Below the pieces are notes generated by a model. The model ran no database searches and was not told where the DNA came from. It worked only from the letters and a program-made list of their open reading frames with translations. Positions 26,248 to 35,848 of a DNA stretch of 64,000 nucleotides are shown in pieces; the stretch's first letter is position 1, and every line of letters starts with the position of its first letter. The stretch is from positions 1 to 64,000 of the forward strand of contig CACDEB010000002.1 in NCBI GenBank assembly GCA_902551755.1. The letters are read 5' to 3'. Position numbers and translations under genes: made by a program. Origin of the DNA: an uncultured Pelagibacteraceae bacterium. Its GTDB lineage: Bacteria > Pseudomonadota > Alphaproteobacteria > Pelagibacterales > Pelagibacteraceae.

Positions 26248-26536
26248 TTTTAGTATTAATAAATTCTTTAAAATCCTTAGACGGTTTAAATAATATCACA
26301 TTTCTTTCTTTAATAATTTTCTCTTCTTTGGTCTTAGGATTTCTTCCAATACGTTTTTTTTTAAAACGTACGTGAAAAGTTCCAAAGTTTGTTATTTTAA
26401 CAACTTTATATTTCTTAAGATTTTTAATAATATCAGATAAAATATCTTCAAGGATACTTTCGGACATTTTTTTTGAGAAACCTATTTGCATAAATACAGA
26501 ATTTATGATCTCTTTTTTTGTAAGGTTTACTCTCAT
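26222..26536 (-). CDS. ihfA: Integration host factor alpha-like DNA-binding protein
   Basis: A 104-residue HU/IHF-fold protein that bends DNA. The N-terminal TKKEIINSVFMQIGFSKK helix, the KITNFGTFHVRFKKKRIGRNPKTKE arm (DNA-inserting Pro in the RNPKT loop), and NVILFKPSKDFKEFIN match IhfA. Position downstream of plsX agrees with the standard order, though fabH, usually between them, is absent here. Confidence 0.93.
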   Translation of the reverse strand: MRVNLTKKEIINSVFMQIGFSKKMSESILEDILSDIIKNLKKYKVVKITNFGTFHVRFKKKRIGRNPKTKEEKIIKERNVILFKPSKDFKEFINTKNEKNLESL

Positions 26537-27540
26537 TAATTTATTATATTATGTTTAATCTTTTCAATTAAATTTCCATTTACTATTTTTTCACAAACCT
26601 TTAGTGAGTTAGAAAAACCAATATAATCTGTTGAACCATGACTTTTAACCACAGGAGAGTTAAGACCTATAAGGATTGCTCCATTATAGAGTCTAGGATC
26701 TAATTTATCCTTAACCTTTTTTAAATTCCTTATATTTAAAAATGATAGAACTTTTCCATACAAATTTGATGTCATTGAATTCTTCACTTCTTTCATTATG
26801 AAATTTGCAGTCCCCTCTGCCGTTTTAAGTGCGATGTTTCCAGTAAAACCATCTGTAACAATAACATTTACATCACCGGACATAATATTGTTACCTTCGA
26901 TATAACCAGCAAAATTGAATTCATCATTTTTTTTTTCACTTAAAATTTTGTAGGCACTTTTTATTGTTTCGTTACCTTTTATATCCTCAGATCCAATGTT
27001 TAATAATGCCACCTTTGGCTGCTCCTTAGGAAAAAGAGATTTAAATAACGACGAGCCCATTATTGCAAAGTCAGTTAAATTTTTTTCACTGCACTCTATG
27101 TTAGCTCCAAGATCAAGAACAACATTCATTCCCAATTTATTTGGCCATAAAGCAGACAAAGCCGGTTTATCAATATTTTCGATCATTTCTAAATTCATTT
27201 TTGCAATAACAAATAGTGCACCAGTATTTCCTGCAGATATTATTATATCAGATTCTTTTGATTTGACGCTTTCGATTGCTTTCCACATACTAGAATTTTT
27301 TCCCTTTCTAGCAGCTGATAATGGAGAGTCAGTATCAAGTATTTTGTCTTTTGTATCAAAAATCTTAAAAGAGTTTCCTTCTAAATTTTTTATTAATTCA
27401 CCTATTTCCTTCTCATTACCAAATATGTTATAATTTATGTTTTTTGTTGATTTAGAATGATGAATTATTCCATCAATAGTTTTTTTTGGTGAACCTTCCC
27501 CACCCATTGCATCAACTGCAATATTTAAGATTTTGGTCAT
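26536..27540 (-). CDS. plsX: Phosphate acyltransferase PlsX
   Basis: Makes acyl-phosphate from acyl-ACP for the first step of phospholipid synthesis (with PlsY). The 334-residue protein shows IAVDAMGGEGSPKKTIDG at the start, IISAGNTGALFVIAK, LGANIECSEKNLTDFAIMG and VTDGFTGNIALKTAEG. It lies 9 nt after rpmF and overlaps ihfA by 1 nt. Confidence 0.96.
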   Translation of the reverse strand: MTKILNIAVDAMGGEGSPKKTIDGIIHHSKSTKNINYNIFGNEKEIGELIKNLEGNSFKIFDTKDKILDTDSPLSAARKGKNSSMWKAIESVKSKESDIIISAGNTGALFVIAKMNLEMIENIDKPALSALWPNKLGMNVVLDLGANIECSEKNLTDFAIMGSSLFKSLFPKEQPKVALLNIGSEDIKGNETIKSAYKILSEKKNDEFNFAGYIEGNNIMSGDVNVIVTDGFTGNIALKTAEGTANFIMKEVKNSMTSNLYGKVLSFLNIRNLKKVKDKLDPRLYNGAILIGLNSPVVKSHGSTDYIGFSNSLKVCEKIVNGNLIEKIKHNIIN

Positions 27541-27549
27541 AAAGAAAAT

Positions 27550-27729
27550 TTATTCCTTAGGATCTAGTACCTGTCTACCTTTGTAAGTACCAGTTTTTAG
27601 ATCTAAATGATGTGAAAGACGATACTCACCAGATTTTTTATCTTCAATAACATTTTTTGTATTGAATTGTATATGTGATCTTCTTTTTCCAGCTCTTGAT
27701 TTAGTTGTTTTACGTTTTGGTACAGCCAT
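27550..27729 (-). CDS. rpmF: 50S ribosomal protein L32
   Basis: A 59-residue ribosomal protein: [19 protein letters not shown], then a short middle and [17 protein letters not shown]. This is the usual alphaproteobacterial L32 without the zinc Cys. It is the conserved upstream neighbour of plsX. The gene reads from CAT 27727-27729 to a TAA at 27550-27552. Confidence 0.96.
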   Translation of the reverse strand: MAVPKRKTTKSRAGKRRSHIQFNTKNVIEDKKSGEYRLSHHLDLKTGTYKGRQVLDPKE

Positions 27730-27732
27730 AAT

Positions 27733-28206
27733 TTAAAATTTATGATTTATTACACCCTTTGTAAATGATTTTAAAGTAGTTTTCGATAGATATATCTCAA
27801 AGTTATTAAAATAATTAACAATTTTGAGATGATTATCTTTCAGATTGTAATAAAAACTCAAAATTTCACCTTTTTTTTCATTGTTTAAACCATTCCAATC
27901 ATTAATTTTATCCAAAATTGAGTAAAAAATATTAATATAATCTTTCATTTTTTTATTTATTGATACATCACCATAACCAATTTCTCTAAGACTTAATTCA
28001 ACTTGCCTAAAAAAATAATCAAAAAATTTCTGGAGATATTCCTTGTCTGTATTTTTTTTGTATGCCCTTAGAAAGAATGCAAAATGAAACAATAAGATAA
28101 GTATTCTATCTGAAAAGGTGTCTTTATCAGTAAATATAGAAAAAAGACTTTTATTTCTAGAGAGATTAACTAAAGTGTTATATAAAATTACAAATTCTTT
28201 TATCAT
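27733..28206 (-). CDS. Ubiquinol-cytochrome c chaperone family protein (CBP3-like)
   Basis: A 157-residue all-helical protein of the Cbp3/UQCC family, which helps assemble cytochrome bc1. Features are YNTLVNLSRNKSLF at the start, the helix FAFFLRAY, and YLQKFFDYFFRQVELSLREIGYGD followed by NKKMKDYINIFYSIL, as in alphaproteobacterial relatives. Its start codon shares two bases with the divergent bamE start (CATG at 28204-28207). DUF177/YceD, usually next, is not present. Confidence 0.8.
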   Translation of the reverse strand: MIKEFVILYNTLVNLSRNKSLFSIFTDKDTFSDRILILLFHFAFFLRAYKKNTDKEYLQKFFDYFFRQVELSLREIGYGDVSINKKMKDYINIFYSILDKINDWNGLNNEKKGEILSFYYNLKDNHLKIVNYFNNFEIYLSKTTLKSFTKGVINHKF

Positions 28207-28675
28207 GAAAAATTTACTTCTTATTATTTTATTCTTAACTATAGCAAATTGTTCTTTAAATCTAGTAGATGATCACCATGGCGTTTATTTTATTGAGAAA
28301 AAAATGAAAAAAATACAAGTTAACAACACAAATAAAAACGATTTAGTTAAGATTTTTGGAGAACCTTCAACTAAGAGTACCTTTGACAATGATGTGTGGA
28401 TATATATAGAGAGAAAAATTACAAATACTCATTTTCTTGGAAAGAGAGAATTAGTTGTAAACAACGTACTCGTGCTTGAAATAGACAATAGAGGTTTATT
28501 AGCAAAAATTGACTTTTATGATATTGATGACATGAAAAAGTTAAAATTTGATAAAGATAATACAGATATTACGTTTGGTAAGAAAGATTTTATATATAAT
28601 TTCTTATCAAGTATGCGACAAAAAATTAATGATCCTCTAGGTGTAAGAAAAAAACGAAGACAACAGGGTCAGTAA
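28205..28675 (+). CDS. bamE: Outer-membrane assembly lipoprotein BamE (SmpA/OmlA)
   Basis: A 156-residue lipoprotein component of the BAM complex that inserts outer-membrane proteins. The signal MKNLLLIILFLTIANC ends in lipobox TIANC, and the SmpA core follows: NTNKNDLVKIFGEPSTKS, DVWIYIERK, VLVLEIDNRGLLAKIDFYD. The ATG at 28205 is chosen because it directly precedes the signal peptide; the longer frame reads back through the divergent gene. Confidence 0.9.
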   Translation: MKNLLLIILFLTIANCSLNLVDDHHGVYFIEKKMKKIQVNNTNKNDLVKIFGEPSTKSTFDNDVWIYIERKITNTHFLGKRELVVNNVLVLEIDNRGLLAKIDFYDIDDMKKLKFDKDNTDITFGKKDFIYNFLSSMRQKINDPLGVRKKRRQQGQ

Positions 28676-28679
28676 TTTA

Positions 28680-30785
28680 TTAACCTGCAATTACCGCTAA
28701 AAGTAATAGAGCTACAATATTTGTAATCTTTATCATTGGATTTACGGCTGGACCTGCGGTATCTTTATAAGGATCCCCAACTGTATCACCAGTAACTGCA
28801 GCTTTATGAGCTTCGGAACCTTTTCCACCGTGATTACCGTCTTCAATATATTTTTTTGCGTTATCCCATGCACCACCACCAGCTGTCATAGAAATTGCAA
28901 CAAATAGACCAGTGATTATAACTCCAAGTAACATAGCGCCCACAGATGATAATGCAGCTACCTGACCACCAATTTGATAAATAATTAGATATAGAACTAT
29001 TGGAGATAAAACAGGTAAGAGAGAGGGTAAAATCATCTCTTTTATTGCCGCTTTAGTTAACAAATCTACTAACTTCCCATAATCTGGTTTTGCTTTTCTT
29101 TTCATTATACCAGGTATCTTTTTAAATTGTCTTCTAACCTCAATTACAACTGCGCCCCCTGCTCTTCCTACAGCTTGCATACCCATAGATCCAAATAGGT
29201 AAGGCAACATTCCACCAACTAAAAGACCCACAACTACAAATGGGTTTGATAGATCAAAGCTTACAACAACATTTTCTAATTTGGATCCTGGAAGCTCTGA
29301 GAAAAATTTAATATCCTCTGTATATGCAGCAAATAAAACTAAAGCACCTAATCCAGCAGAACCGATCGCATATCCTTTAGTTACAGCTTTTGTAGTGTTA
29401 CCAACTGCATCCAAAGCATCAGTAGTCTTTCTTACATTTTTAGGTAAGTTTGACATTTCAGCTATTCCTCCAGCATTGTCTGTTACCGGTCCGTAAGCAT
29501 CTAATGCTACCACCATTCCAGCAAGAGCTAACATAGCAGTTACAGCAATAGCTATTCCATATAATCCTGCAATAAAATTTGTTAATAAAATTCCTCCAAC
29601 AATAATTAGTGCTGGGATTGCTGTTGCTTCCATAGAAACAGCTAGTCCCTGGATTACATTTGTCCCATGACCAGTTGTAGATGAAGATGCAACACTTTTC
29701 ACTGGTCTATAATTCGTACCAGTGTAATATTCTGTTACCCATATAAGAAGACCTGTAATTACTAATCCAATCACACTACAGTAATAAAGACTTAAACCAG
29801 TAAATTGTTTATCACCAATTGAATATGCCTTTTCTAAACCCAAAACATAATCAGTAAGGGGATATAAAACTAATAGAGATGTAATTGCAGTAACAATGAA
29901 CCCTTTATAAAGAGCAAGCATTATATTTTTTGATGAACCTAATCTAACAAAAAAAGTACCAAGAATTGAGGTAATTATACAAGCACCTCCAATTGTAAGA
30001 GGATAAACCATCATCATTAAATCATTTTGAAAAAAGATTGATGATAAAACCATTGTAGCAACAATAGTTACTGCATAAGTTTCAAATAAATCAGCTGCCA
30101 TTCCTGCACAGTCACCAACATTATCCCCGACATTGTCTGCTATTACTGCTGGGTTTCTTGGATCATCTTCAGGAATTCCGGCTTCAACTTTTCCAACTAA
30201 ATCTGCGCCTACATCAGCTCCTTTAGTAAAAATTCCACCACCTAATCGAGCAAAAATCGAAATAAGTGAAGCACCAAATCCTAAAGCAATAAGTGCATTA
30301 ATTAATTCTCTTTTATCAACGTTAAATTTTAAGAGTAAATAATAGTAAACTGCTATAGATAACAAAGCTAATCCAGCTACTAACATTCCAGTAACTGCGC
30401 CAGACTTAAATGCAATTGATAAACCTTTTGATAAACCTTTTCTAGATGCTTCAGCGGTTCTAACATTAGCCTGAACTGAAACTAACATTCCTACATAACC
30501 AGCAATACCAGATAATGCAGCACCAATTAAGTAACCTAAACCCACTAGAAAACTAAAAGAGAAACTTATAATTACAAGAACTACAAAACCAACAATTGCA
30601 ATAGTTTTATACTGTCTATTTAAATACGCTTTTGCTCCAATTTGAATTGCAGATGCAATTTCTTGCATCTTGGAGTTTCCTGTACTTGAAGCTAAAATAT
30701 TTTTTCCTGTAAAATATCCGTAAACTATGGATAAGATACCTGCTAGAATTGTGTAGATTAATATTGTTTCGACATTATAGTTCAT
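28680..30785 (-). CDS. hppA: Membrane-bound proton-pumping pyrophosphatase
   Basis: Couples hydrolysis of PPi to H+ export across the inner membrane, an energy saver known in SAR11. The 701-residue protein has about 16 helices and the motifs [33 protein letters not shown] and, near the end, [15 protein letters not shown]. The [10 protein letters not shown] segment has Lys where K+-dependent enzymes have Ala, so it is predicted to be K+-independent. Confidence 0.97.
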   Translation of the reverse strand: MNYNVETILIYTILAGILSIVYGYFTGKNILASSTGNSKMQEIASAIQIGAKAYLNRQYKTIAIVGFVVLVIISFSFSFLVGLGYLIGAALSGIAGYVGMLVSVQANVRTAEASRKGLSKGLSIAFKSGAVTGMLVAGLALLSIAVYYYLLLKFNVDKRELINALIALGFGASLISIFARLGGGIFTKGADVGADLVGKVEAGIPEDDPRNPAVIADNVGDNVGDCAGMAADLFETYAVTIVATMVLSSIFFQNDLMMMVYPLTIGGACIITSILGTFFVRLGSSKNIMLALYKGFIVTAITSLLVLYPLTDYVLGLEKAYSIGDKQFTGLSLYYCSVIGLVITGLLIWVTEYYTGTNYRPVKSVASSSTTGHGTNVIQGLAVSMEATAIPALIIVGGILLTNFIAGLYGIAIAVTAMLALAGMVVALDAYGPVTDNAGGIAEMSNLPKNVRKTTDALDAVGNTTKAVTKGYAIGSAGLGALVLFAAYTEDIKFFSELPGSKLENVVVSFDLSNPFVVVGLLVGGMLPYLFGSMGMQAVGRAGGAVVIEVRRQFKKIPGIMKRKAKPDYGKLVDLLTKAAIKEMILPSLLPVLSPIVLYLIIYQIGGQVAALSSVGAMLLGVIITGLFVAISMTAGGGAWDNAKKYIEDGNHGGKGSEAHKAAVTGDTVGDPYKDTAGPAVNPMIKITNIVALLLLAVIAG

Positions 30786-30865
30786 AAAATCCTTATGTAT
30801 TTAAAGTTTCTATTTAAAAAAAATGGACATTACAAAAATAAGTGTAAAAGGCAATATAATATTAT

Positions 30866-31828
30866 TTAAAATTGATGAGTATAACCAAGGTTTTTATTTA
30901 TTCTAAACTTCTTATTTCCTTTTAAAATACAAGAATCTTGGTGTTTTTTTAAGATTTTACCGATTCTATGAATTTTAAGTTTTTTATTTTTAGCGTACCT
31001 ATCGATTAAGGATCGGTTTTTTTTACGAGAAGTAAAAATAATTTCATAATCGTCACCATTAAAAACCGTATTTTCAATTTTTAATCTTTTATTTCTAATG
31101 AATACCTTCTTGAGTTGACTCGATAATTTAATGTCATCCAATTTAATTGAAAAACCATATTTTTGTTGTCTTATCATTTTTTTCAAGTCAATCAACAAAC
31201 CATCGGATATATCAATAGAAGTATTTGCGAATTTTTGTAAGAGATTTACCATCTTTAAATTAATGGATGGCATATAAAATTTAGAAATGAAGTATTTCCT
31301 TAAATATTTTGGTATTGAAATTTTTTTTTTTAATATTTGAAGACCTATGAAGCTATCTCCTAAGTGACCCGTAATGTATATATCGTCTCCAACCATTGAA
31401 CTATGTCTTTTAATAATCTTATTGGAAAATCCTATAACACAACATGTAAAAGAGTTGGTATTAGAATAAACGGTATCACCACCAGATAATTCAATATCAA
31501 ATCGTTTTTGTTCTAACGATAAAGAGTTTGAAATCTTTTTTAAATTTTTGTTTGAGAAAGATTTTGAGTTACCACTTGCTGATATGAAATAATATTTAGG
31601 TTTAACACCCTTACAAATTAAATCCGATAGTGATGATCTTAAAATCTTTTTAATTACAAGATCGGGTGCTTTAAAATTAGGAAAGTGTACTTTTTCAACA
31701 TAAGTATCAACTGATACTGCTAATTTTTTTGAATTATCAAAAAAAATATCATCATTAAGACCTTGAGATGAACTTTTTTTTTTGGTTAAACTTTTAAGAA
31801 ATTTGTCAATTAGTTGAACTTCGTTCAT
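30866..31828 (-). CDS. thiL: Thiamine-monophosphate kinase
   Basis: Phosphorylates thiamine phosphate to the active cofactor TPP. The 320-residue ATP-grasp-like PurM fold shows SVDTYVEKVHF, an SLSDLICKGVKPKY segment, ELSGGDTVYSN, TSIDISDGLLIDL and NGDDYEIIFTSRKK. It is 1 nt after nusB, the usual neighbour. In SAR11 the cell can make only part of the thiamine pathway, but this last step is kept. Confidence 0.93.
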   Translation of the reverse strand: MNEVQLIDKFLKSLTKKKSSSQGLNDDIFFDNSKKLAVSVDTYVEKVHFPNFKAPDLVIKKILRSSLSDLICKGVKPKYYFISASGNSKSFSNKNLKKISNSLSLEQKRFDIELSGGDTVYSNTNSFTCCVIGFSNKIIKRHSSMVGDDIYITGHLGDSFIGLQILKKKISIPKYLRKYFISKFYMPSINLKMVNLLQKFANTSIDISDGLLIDLKKMIRQQKYGFSIKLDDIKLSSQLKKVFIRNKRLKIENTVFNGDDYEIIFTSRKKNRSLIDRYAKNKKLKIHRIGKILKKHQDSCILKGNKKFRINKNLGYTHQF

Positions 31829-32224
31829 TTAGGCTCTGATCTTATTTGATATTTTATCTAATAGTGCATTAAGATATTTCGTTTGTGTTAAATCTATAAA
31901 ATAATTAGATGCATTTAGATATTCTTTGATAATTATTTTTGAAGAAACATTTGGTTTATATAAAAATTCAAAAATAGCACTTTTTATTATAATAATAAAA
32001 ATTTTATCTAGCTTTTTTAGTTTTATATCATTTTCTAAATGTATTTGAATTTCATTATCTATTACTTCGTTACGTTCAATTGTACCTTTTACAACATCTT
32101 TTATAAATTTTTTAAATCTGTGTTTAGGAAATGTTAATACCTCTTCTTTATTAAAAAATTTTCCATATAATTTTTGAATTATAATTACTCTTGGATTGTT
32201 TTTTGGACTGTATTGTGGTTGCAT
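31829..32224 (-). CDS. nusB: Transcription antitermination factor NusB
   Basis: A 131-residue helical protein that binds boxA RNA with NusE in rRNA antitermination. The C-terminal helices (IIIKSAIFEFLYKPNVSSKIIIKEYLNASNYF, with the conserved Lys/Glu pattern) are recognisable, followed by LNALLDKIS. The N-terminal half is divergent. Gene order ribH-nusB-thiL supports the call. Confidence 0.88.
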   Translation of the reverse strand: MQPQYSPKNNPRVIIIQKLYGKFFNKEEVLTFPKHRFKKFIKDVVKGTIERNEVIDNEIQIHLENDIKLKKLDKIFIIIIKSAIFEFLYKPNVSSKIIIKEYLNASNYFIDLTQTKYLNALLDKISNKIRA

Positions 32225-32229
32225 CTTTT

Positions 32230-32643
32230 TTAATTATCGCTAATCAAAAGTTCAATTGCTGCATTCGCAGCTTCTTTACCTTTGTTTTTATTTGATTTAT
32301 CAGCACGTTCAATTGCTTGGTATTTATTTAGGCAAGTTAAAATTCCATTTCCAATAGGTTTTTTACTTTCAATTGATAATTTCATTATTGCATCTATTGA
32401 AGATTTGCTGATAAAATCAAAATGAGGTGTTTCACCTTTGATGACACATCCTAACGCTATAAAAGCATCATATTTTTTTAAATTTTTTGATATCGCATAT
32501 GGTATTTCGAAAACACCAGGAACATAAATAATTTTTGTTTTAAATTTTTTTTTATGATTATTTAGAACATCATTTGCACCACTAACTAGCATATTGATGA
32601 TATCTTCATAATATTTTGATGCGACTATACAAATTTTTTTCAT
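32230..32643 (-). CDS. ribH: 6,7-dimethyl-8-ribityllumazine synthase
   Basis: Condenses the pyrimidine intermediate with dihydroxybutanone phosphate, the penultimate riboflavin step. The 137-residue protein shows VPGVFEIPYAISKN, the catalytic-loop ALGCVIKGETPHFDFI, and GNGILTCLNKYQAIERAD. It is 4 nt inside the end of ribB and upstream of nusB. Confidence 0.96.
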   Translation of the reverse strand: MKKICIVASKYYEDIINMLVSGANDVLNNHKKKFKTKIIYVPGVFEIPYAISKNLKKYDAFIALGCVIKGETPHFDFISKSSIDAIMKLSIESKKPIGNGILTCLNKYQAIERADKSNKNKGKEAANAAIELLISDN

Positions 32644-33743
32644 TTTATAATTTCTTGTTTAGTAATTCTAATTCCAAAACCTTCTAAGCCAATAACTTTT
32701 TTTGGTGATCTGGTAACTAATATCATATTTTTAACTTTTAAAGCTTTAATTATTTGTGCACCAATACCATAGTTTCTAATTAGTTTATCAGCACCTATTT
32801 TATTCTTTTTATCAGATTTAAAGTCTCTTAAAGTAGAAGATACAGATTTTAAATTAGAGTCTCTTATAAAAACTAATATACAATTATTATAATCTTTAAA
32901 ATAATCTAATGTATTATTAAATGAATTAGGCAATCTCTTTCCTAGTAGATAACTTTCAACCAAATTAGAAGATATAACTCGTACTCTAGTATTTTTACTG
33001 GGGCTGATTTTACCTTTTATTAATGCAAAATGTTCAGAACCATCAAGTTGATTTTCAAAAATTTTAATTTGATATTTTTTATTTTTAATTACAATTTTAT
33101 CAGTTTTTTTAAGCTTAACTAATTTTTCATTCTTTAATCTATAAGAAATTAAATCCTCTATTTTTGCTATAGCCAATTTATGTTTATTAGCAAATTCAAA
33201 AAGCTCTTTGCCTTTTGTCATTACTCCTTTATCGTTCATTATTTCACATATAACCGCGGAAGGATTTTTTTTGGCTAGTTTCGATATATCAACTGATGCT
33301 TCCGTATGACCTGCTCTTACTAAAACTCCACCATCTTTTGAGATGATTGGAAATATATGTCCTGGTGAAACTATATCTTTTTTTTTAACATTTGTTTTTA
33401 TTGCTGTTTTAATTGTTAAAGATCTATCTTTAGCAGAAATACCAGTTGTAACACCTCTTCTAGCCTCTATTGAAATTGTAAAAGCTGTTTGGTTTCTTGA
33501 TTTATTAATTGGAGACATGAGAGAAAGATTTAATTTTTTAGCTTGCTTATTCGTTAACGCTAAACAAATTAACCCTCTTCCATATTTAGCCATAAAATTA
33601 ATTTTCTTTGGAGAGACATTTGAAGCTGGTATTACTAAATCTCCTTCATTTTCTCTATTTTCATCATCTACAAGAATATACATTTCACCTTTTTTGGCTT
33701 TACGAATAATGTTTTCTACAGAGCTAAACTTTTTTGTTTTCAT
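32640..33743 (-). CDS. ribB: 3,4-dihydroxy-2-butanone-4-phosphate synthase fused to a degenerate GTP cyclohydrolase II domain (RibBX type)
   Basis: The first about 205 residues form an active DHBP synthase: DDENRENEGDLVIPAS, RGLICLALT, ARRGVTTGISAKDRS and AGHTEASVDISKLA. The C-terminal GTP cyclohydrolase II part keeps EHFALIKG and RNYGIGAQIIKAL, but lacks the three zinc cysteines (CLTGDVFGSLRCDC in active forms) and the RQEGRGIGL motif. It is therefore probably inactive as a cyclohydrolase, like known RibBX proteins, and the cell needs RibA elsewhere. It overlaps ribE by 20 nt. Confidence 0.88.
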   Translation of the reverse strand: MKTKKFSSVENIIRKAKKGEMYILVDDENRENEGDLVIPASNVSPKKINFMAKYGRGLICLALTNKQAKKLNLSLMSPINKSRNQTAFTISIEARRGVTTGISAKDRSLTIKTAIKTNVKKKDIVSPGHIFPIISKDGGVLVRAGHTEASVDISKLAKKNPSAVICEIMNDKGVMTKGKELFEFANKHKLAIAKIEDLISYRLKNEKLVKLKKTDKIVIKNKKYQIKIFENQLDGSEHFALIKGKISPSKNTRVRVISSNLVESYLLGKRLPNSFNNTLDYFKDYNNCILVFIRDSNLKSVSSTLRDFKSDKKNKIGADKLIRNYGIGAQIIKALKVKNMILVTRSPKKVIGLEGFGIRITKQEIIK

Positions 33744-34320
33744 AAAATTTTTTTACATATTTTGAAAGAATATCTATTTCAATATTGACAATATCATTAA
33801 CCTTTAAACTTGATAAATTAGTAAGTTTTAAGGTATGCGGAATGCACCAAATTTGAAAGTTATTACCTTTTATTTTTGATATTGTAAGCGAAACACCGTT
33901 TATAAGTATTGAAGCTTTAGGTATTAAATATTTTGAAAATTTATTTTCAATTTTAAATTCTAATACAATTGATTTACCCACTTTTTTAATTTTTTTTAGT
34001 AAAGAAGTGCAATCAACATGGCCTTGGCATATATGACCTGAAATATCTTGACCATATTTTAAAGGAAGTTCAAGATTTATCTTTTGACCAATTTTAAGAT
34101 ACTTAAATTTTGATTTATTGATACTTTCTTTGGATAGATAAAATTCTAATAAGTCTTTTCTTTTTGAAACCAATGTAAGACAAACACCATCACATGCAAT
34201 GGATGAGCCAATATCTTTTTTGTCTAATTTAAGCTTGCTCTTTATAAATATTTTTGTACCTGCATTTAATTTCGAAAATTTTGATACAGTTCCCTGTTGA
34301 TATATAATTCCATTAAACAT
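33724..34320 (-). CDS. ribE: Riboflavin synthase alpha subunit
   Basis: Dismutates two lumazine molecules to riboflavin. The 198-residue protein has the two repeated barrels: MFNGIIYQQGTV with SIACDGVCLTLVS in the first, and SGHICQGHVDCTSLL with ILINGVSLTISK in the second. It lies between ribD (3 nt upstream) and ribB in the rib operon. Confidence 0.94.
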   Translation of the reverse strand: MFNGIIYQQGTVSKFSKLNAGTKIFIKSKLKLDKKDIGSSIACDGVCLTLVSKRKDLLEFYLSKESINKSKFKYLKIGQKINLELPLKYGQDISGHICQGHVDCTSLLKKIKKVGKSIVLEFKIENKFSKYLIPKASILINGVSLTISKIKGNNFQIWCIPHTLKLTNLSSLKVNDIVNIEIDILSKYVKKFYENKKV

Positions 34321-34323
34321 TTT

Positions 34324-35406
34324 TTAAATAAATCTTGTAATTCTGTTTTTATCAAAATACTGATTGATATTACTCTTAATTCTAAATTTTTTTGATAATT
34401 TATAAACTATTTTTTTAATGTTTAATTTACCAGATTGTCTCAATTTATTATCTGTTTTTATTAAATAAAATTCATTAAATAAATTTTTATCCATCATTTT
34501 GTTTGTAAATTGATTTCCACCCTCAACTAATAAAAAACGAATATTGTTTTGGTATAAAATTGACATGACTTTTCTTAAGTCAAATTCACCATTTCTTTGG
34601 AGTTTAACATTGATTAGTTTTACTTTTTTACTCTTTAGAAACTTTATCTTTTTTTTATCACCTGAGTTATAAAAAATAATAATTTTAGTACTCTTTGATT
34701 TAAAAATATTTGCGTTTTTTTTTACTTTTAAATTTTTATCTATAATAACTTTTATTGGTGAATACTCATTTAAACCAGATAATCTACAATCCAATAATGG
34801 ATTGTCTTCGTTAATTGTCTTGTAAGTGACTAATATAGCTTGGTTTTTATATCTAAGATAATGAGAGAAAGATTGAGTATATGTATTAGAAATATATTTT
34901 GATTTAGAACTTTTAATAAAAAAATCTTTTGAGCATGCTATTTTTCCTACCACATATGGTTGTTTATATTTTCTTTGAAAAATATAAGGTTTATAAAATT
35001 CATTTATCTTTGGTACATTAATATTTTTAACTTTGATTTTTTTTGATTTTAGAATTTGTTTAGCTCTTTTTGAGGATCTTTCATCAATATCATGAGCACC
35101 ATAAACAAGCCTGGAAATCTTTTTATCTATTATAATGTTAGTGCAAGGGGGTGTTTTTCCGTAATGACTGCAAGGTTCTAACGTTACATAAAGAGATGAA
35201 CCTTTGGTTATTTTCTTGTCAATTTTATTTAATAAACTAAACTCAGAGTGAGGTGTTCCATTATAACCGGTGGAAGCTAACGAAATAACCTCATCATTTT
35301 TAACAAGAATACTTCCAACAGAGGGATTTGTCCCTGTTAAACCCTCCATATTTTTTGCTAAATTCAAAGCTAAATTTAAATAGAGCTTATCTTTTTTTGA
35401 AGACAT
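34324..35406 (-). CDS. ribD: Bifunctional riboflavin deaminase/reductase
   Basis: Deaminates and reduces the pyrimidine intermediate after GTP cyclohydrolase. The N-terminal deaminase (about 1-145) has HSEFSLLN and [18 protein letters not shown] with zinc ligands; the reductase half includes NPLLDCRL and LLVEGGNQF. 360 residues is normal. It overlaps nrdR by 20 nt. Confidence 0.94.
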   Translation of the reverse strand: MSSKKDKLYLNLALNLAKNMEGLTGTNPSVGSILVKNDEVISLASTGYNGTPHSEFSLLNKIDKKITKGSSLYVTLEPCSHYGKTPPCTNIIIDKKISRLVYGAHDIDERSSKRAKQILKSKKIKVKNINVPKINEFYKPYIFQRKYKQPYVVGKIACSKDFFIKSSKSKYISNTYTQSFSHYLRYKNQAILVTYKTINEDNPLLDCRLSGLNEYSPIKVIIDKNLKVKKNANIFKSKSTKIIIFYNSGDKKKIKFLKSKKVKLINVKLQRNGEFDLRKVMSILYQNNIRFLLVEGGNQFTNKMMDKNLFNEFYLIKTDNKLRQSGKLNIKKIVYKLSKKFRIKSNINQYFDKNRITRFI

Positions 35407-35845
35407 CTATTTTGTCTACAAATTGTACAAAGTCTTTTTCTTCTCTGAAATTTCTATAAACAGATGCAAATCTTACATAAGCTACTGGGTCTAAATTTTT
35501 TAAACCATCCATAACCATTTTTCCAATTGCATTAGATGAAATTTCATTTTGTCCCAACTCTTCAAGCGATCTTGAAATATTAGTAATAAATTTTTCGACA
35601 GTTTCAGTATCAATGGGTCTTTTTTTTAGAGCAATGTAAATTGACTTTGATAATTTATCTCTATCAAATGGTGATTTTCTTCCACTCTTTTTAACAACCA
35701 TTAATTCTCTAAATTGGATTCTTTCAAAAGTAGTAAATCTTTCTCCACATGTACAAAGTCTCCTTCTTCTTATTGCAGTACCATCTTCGGTTGGACGTGA
35801 ATCCACAACCGATGTTTCACCTTTTTTTTCACATGGACAAATCAT
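35387..35845 (-). CDS. nrdR: Transcriptional repressor NrdR
   Basis: A 152-residue regulator that represses ribonucleotide reductase genes via an ATP-cone. It has the zinc ribbon ([15 protein letters not shown] ... [14 protein letters not shown]) and the ATP-cone beginning [16 protein letters not shown]. The first Cys pair is CPC instead of the common CPxC. Its place between glyA and ribD is standard in alphaproteobacteria. Confidence 0.94.
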   Translation of the reverse strand: MICPCEKKGETSVVDSRPTEDGTAIRRRRLCTCGERFTTFERIQFRELMVVKKSGRKSPFDRDKLSKSIYIALKKRPIDTETVEKFITNISRSLEELGQNEISSNAIGKMVMDGLKNLDPVAYVRFASVYRNFREEKDFVQFVDKIDVFKKR

Positions 35846-35848
35846 TTA

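Noticed and set aside
26996-27433. 145-codon plus-strand frame
   Set aside because: Antisense to plsX; a shadow of a well-conserved gene.
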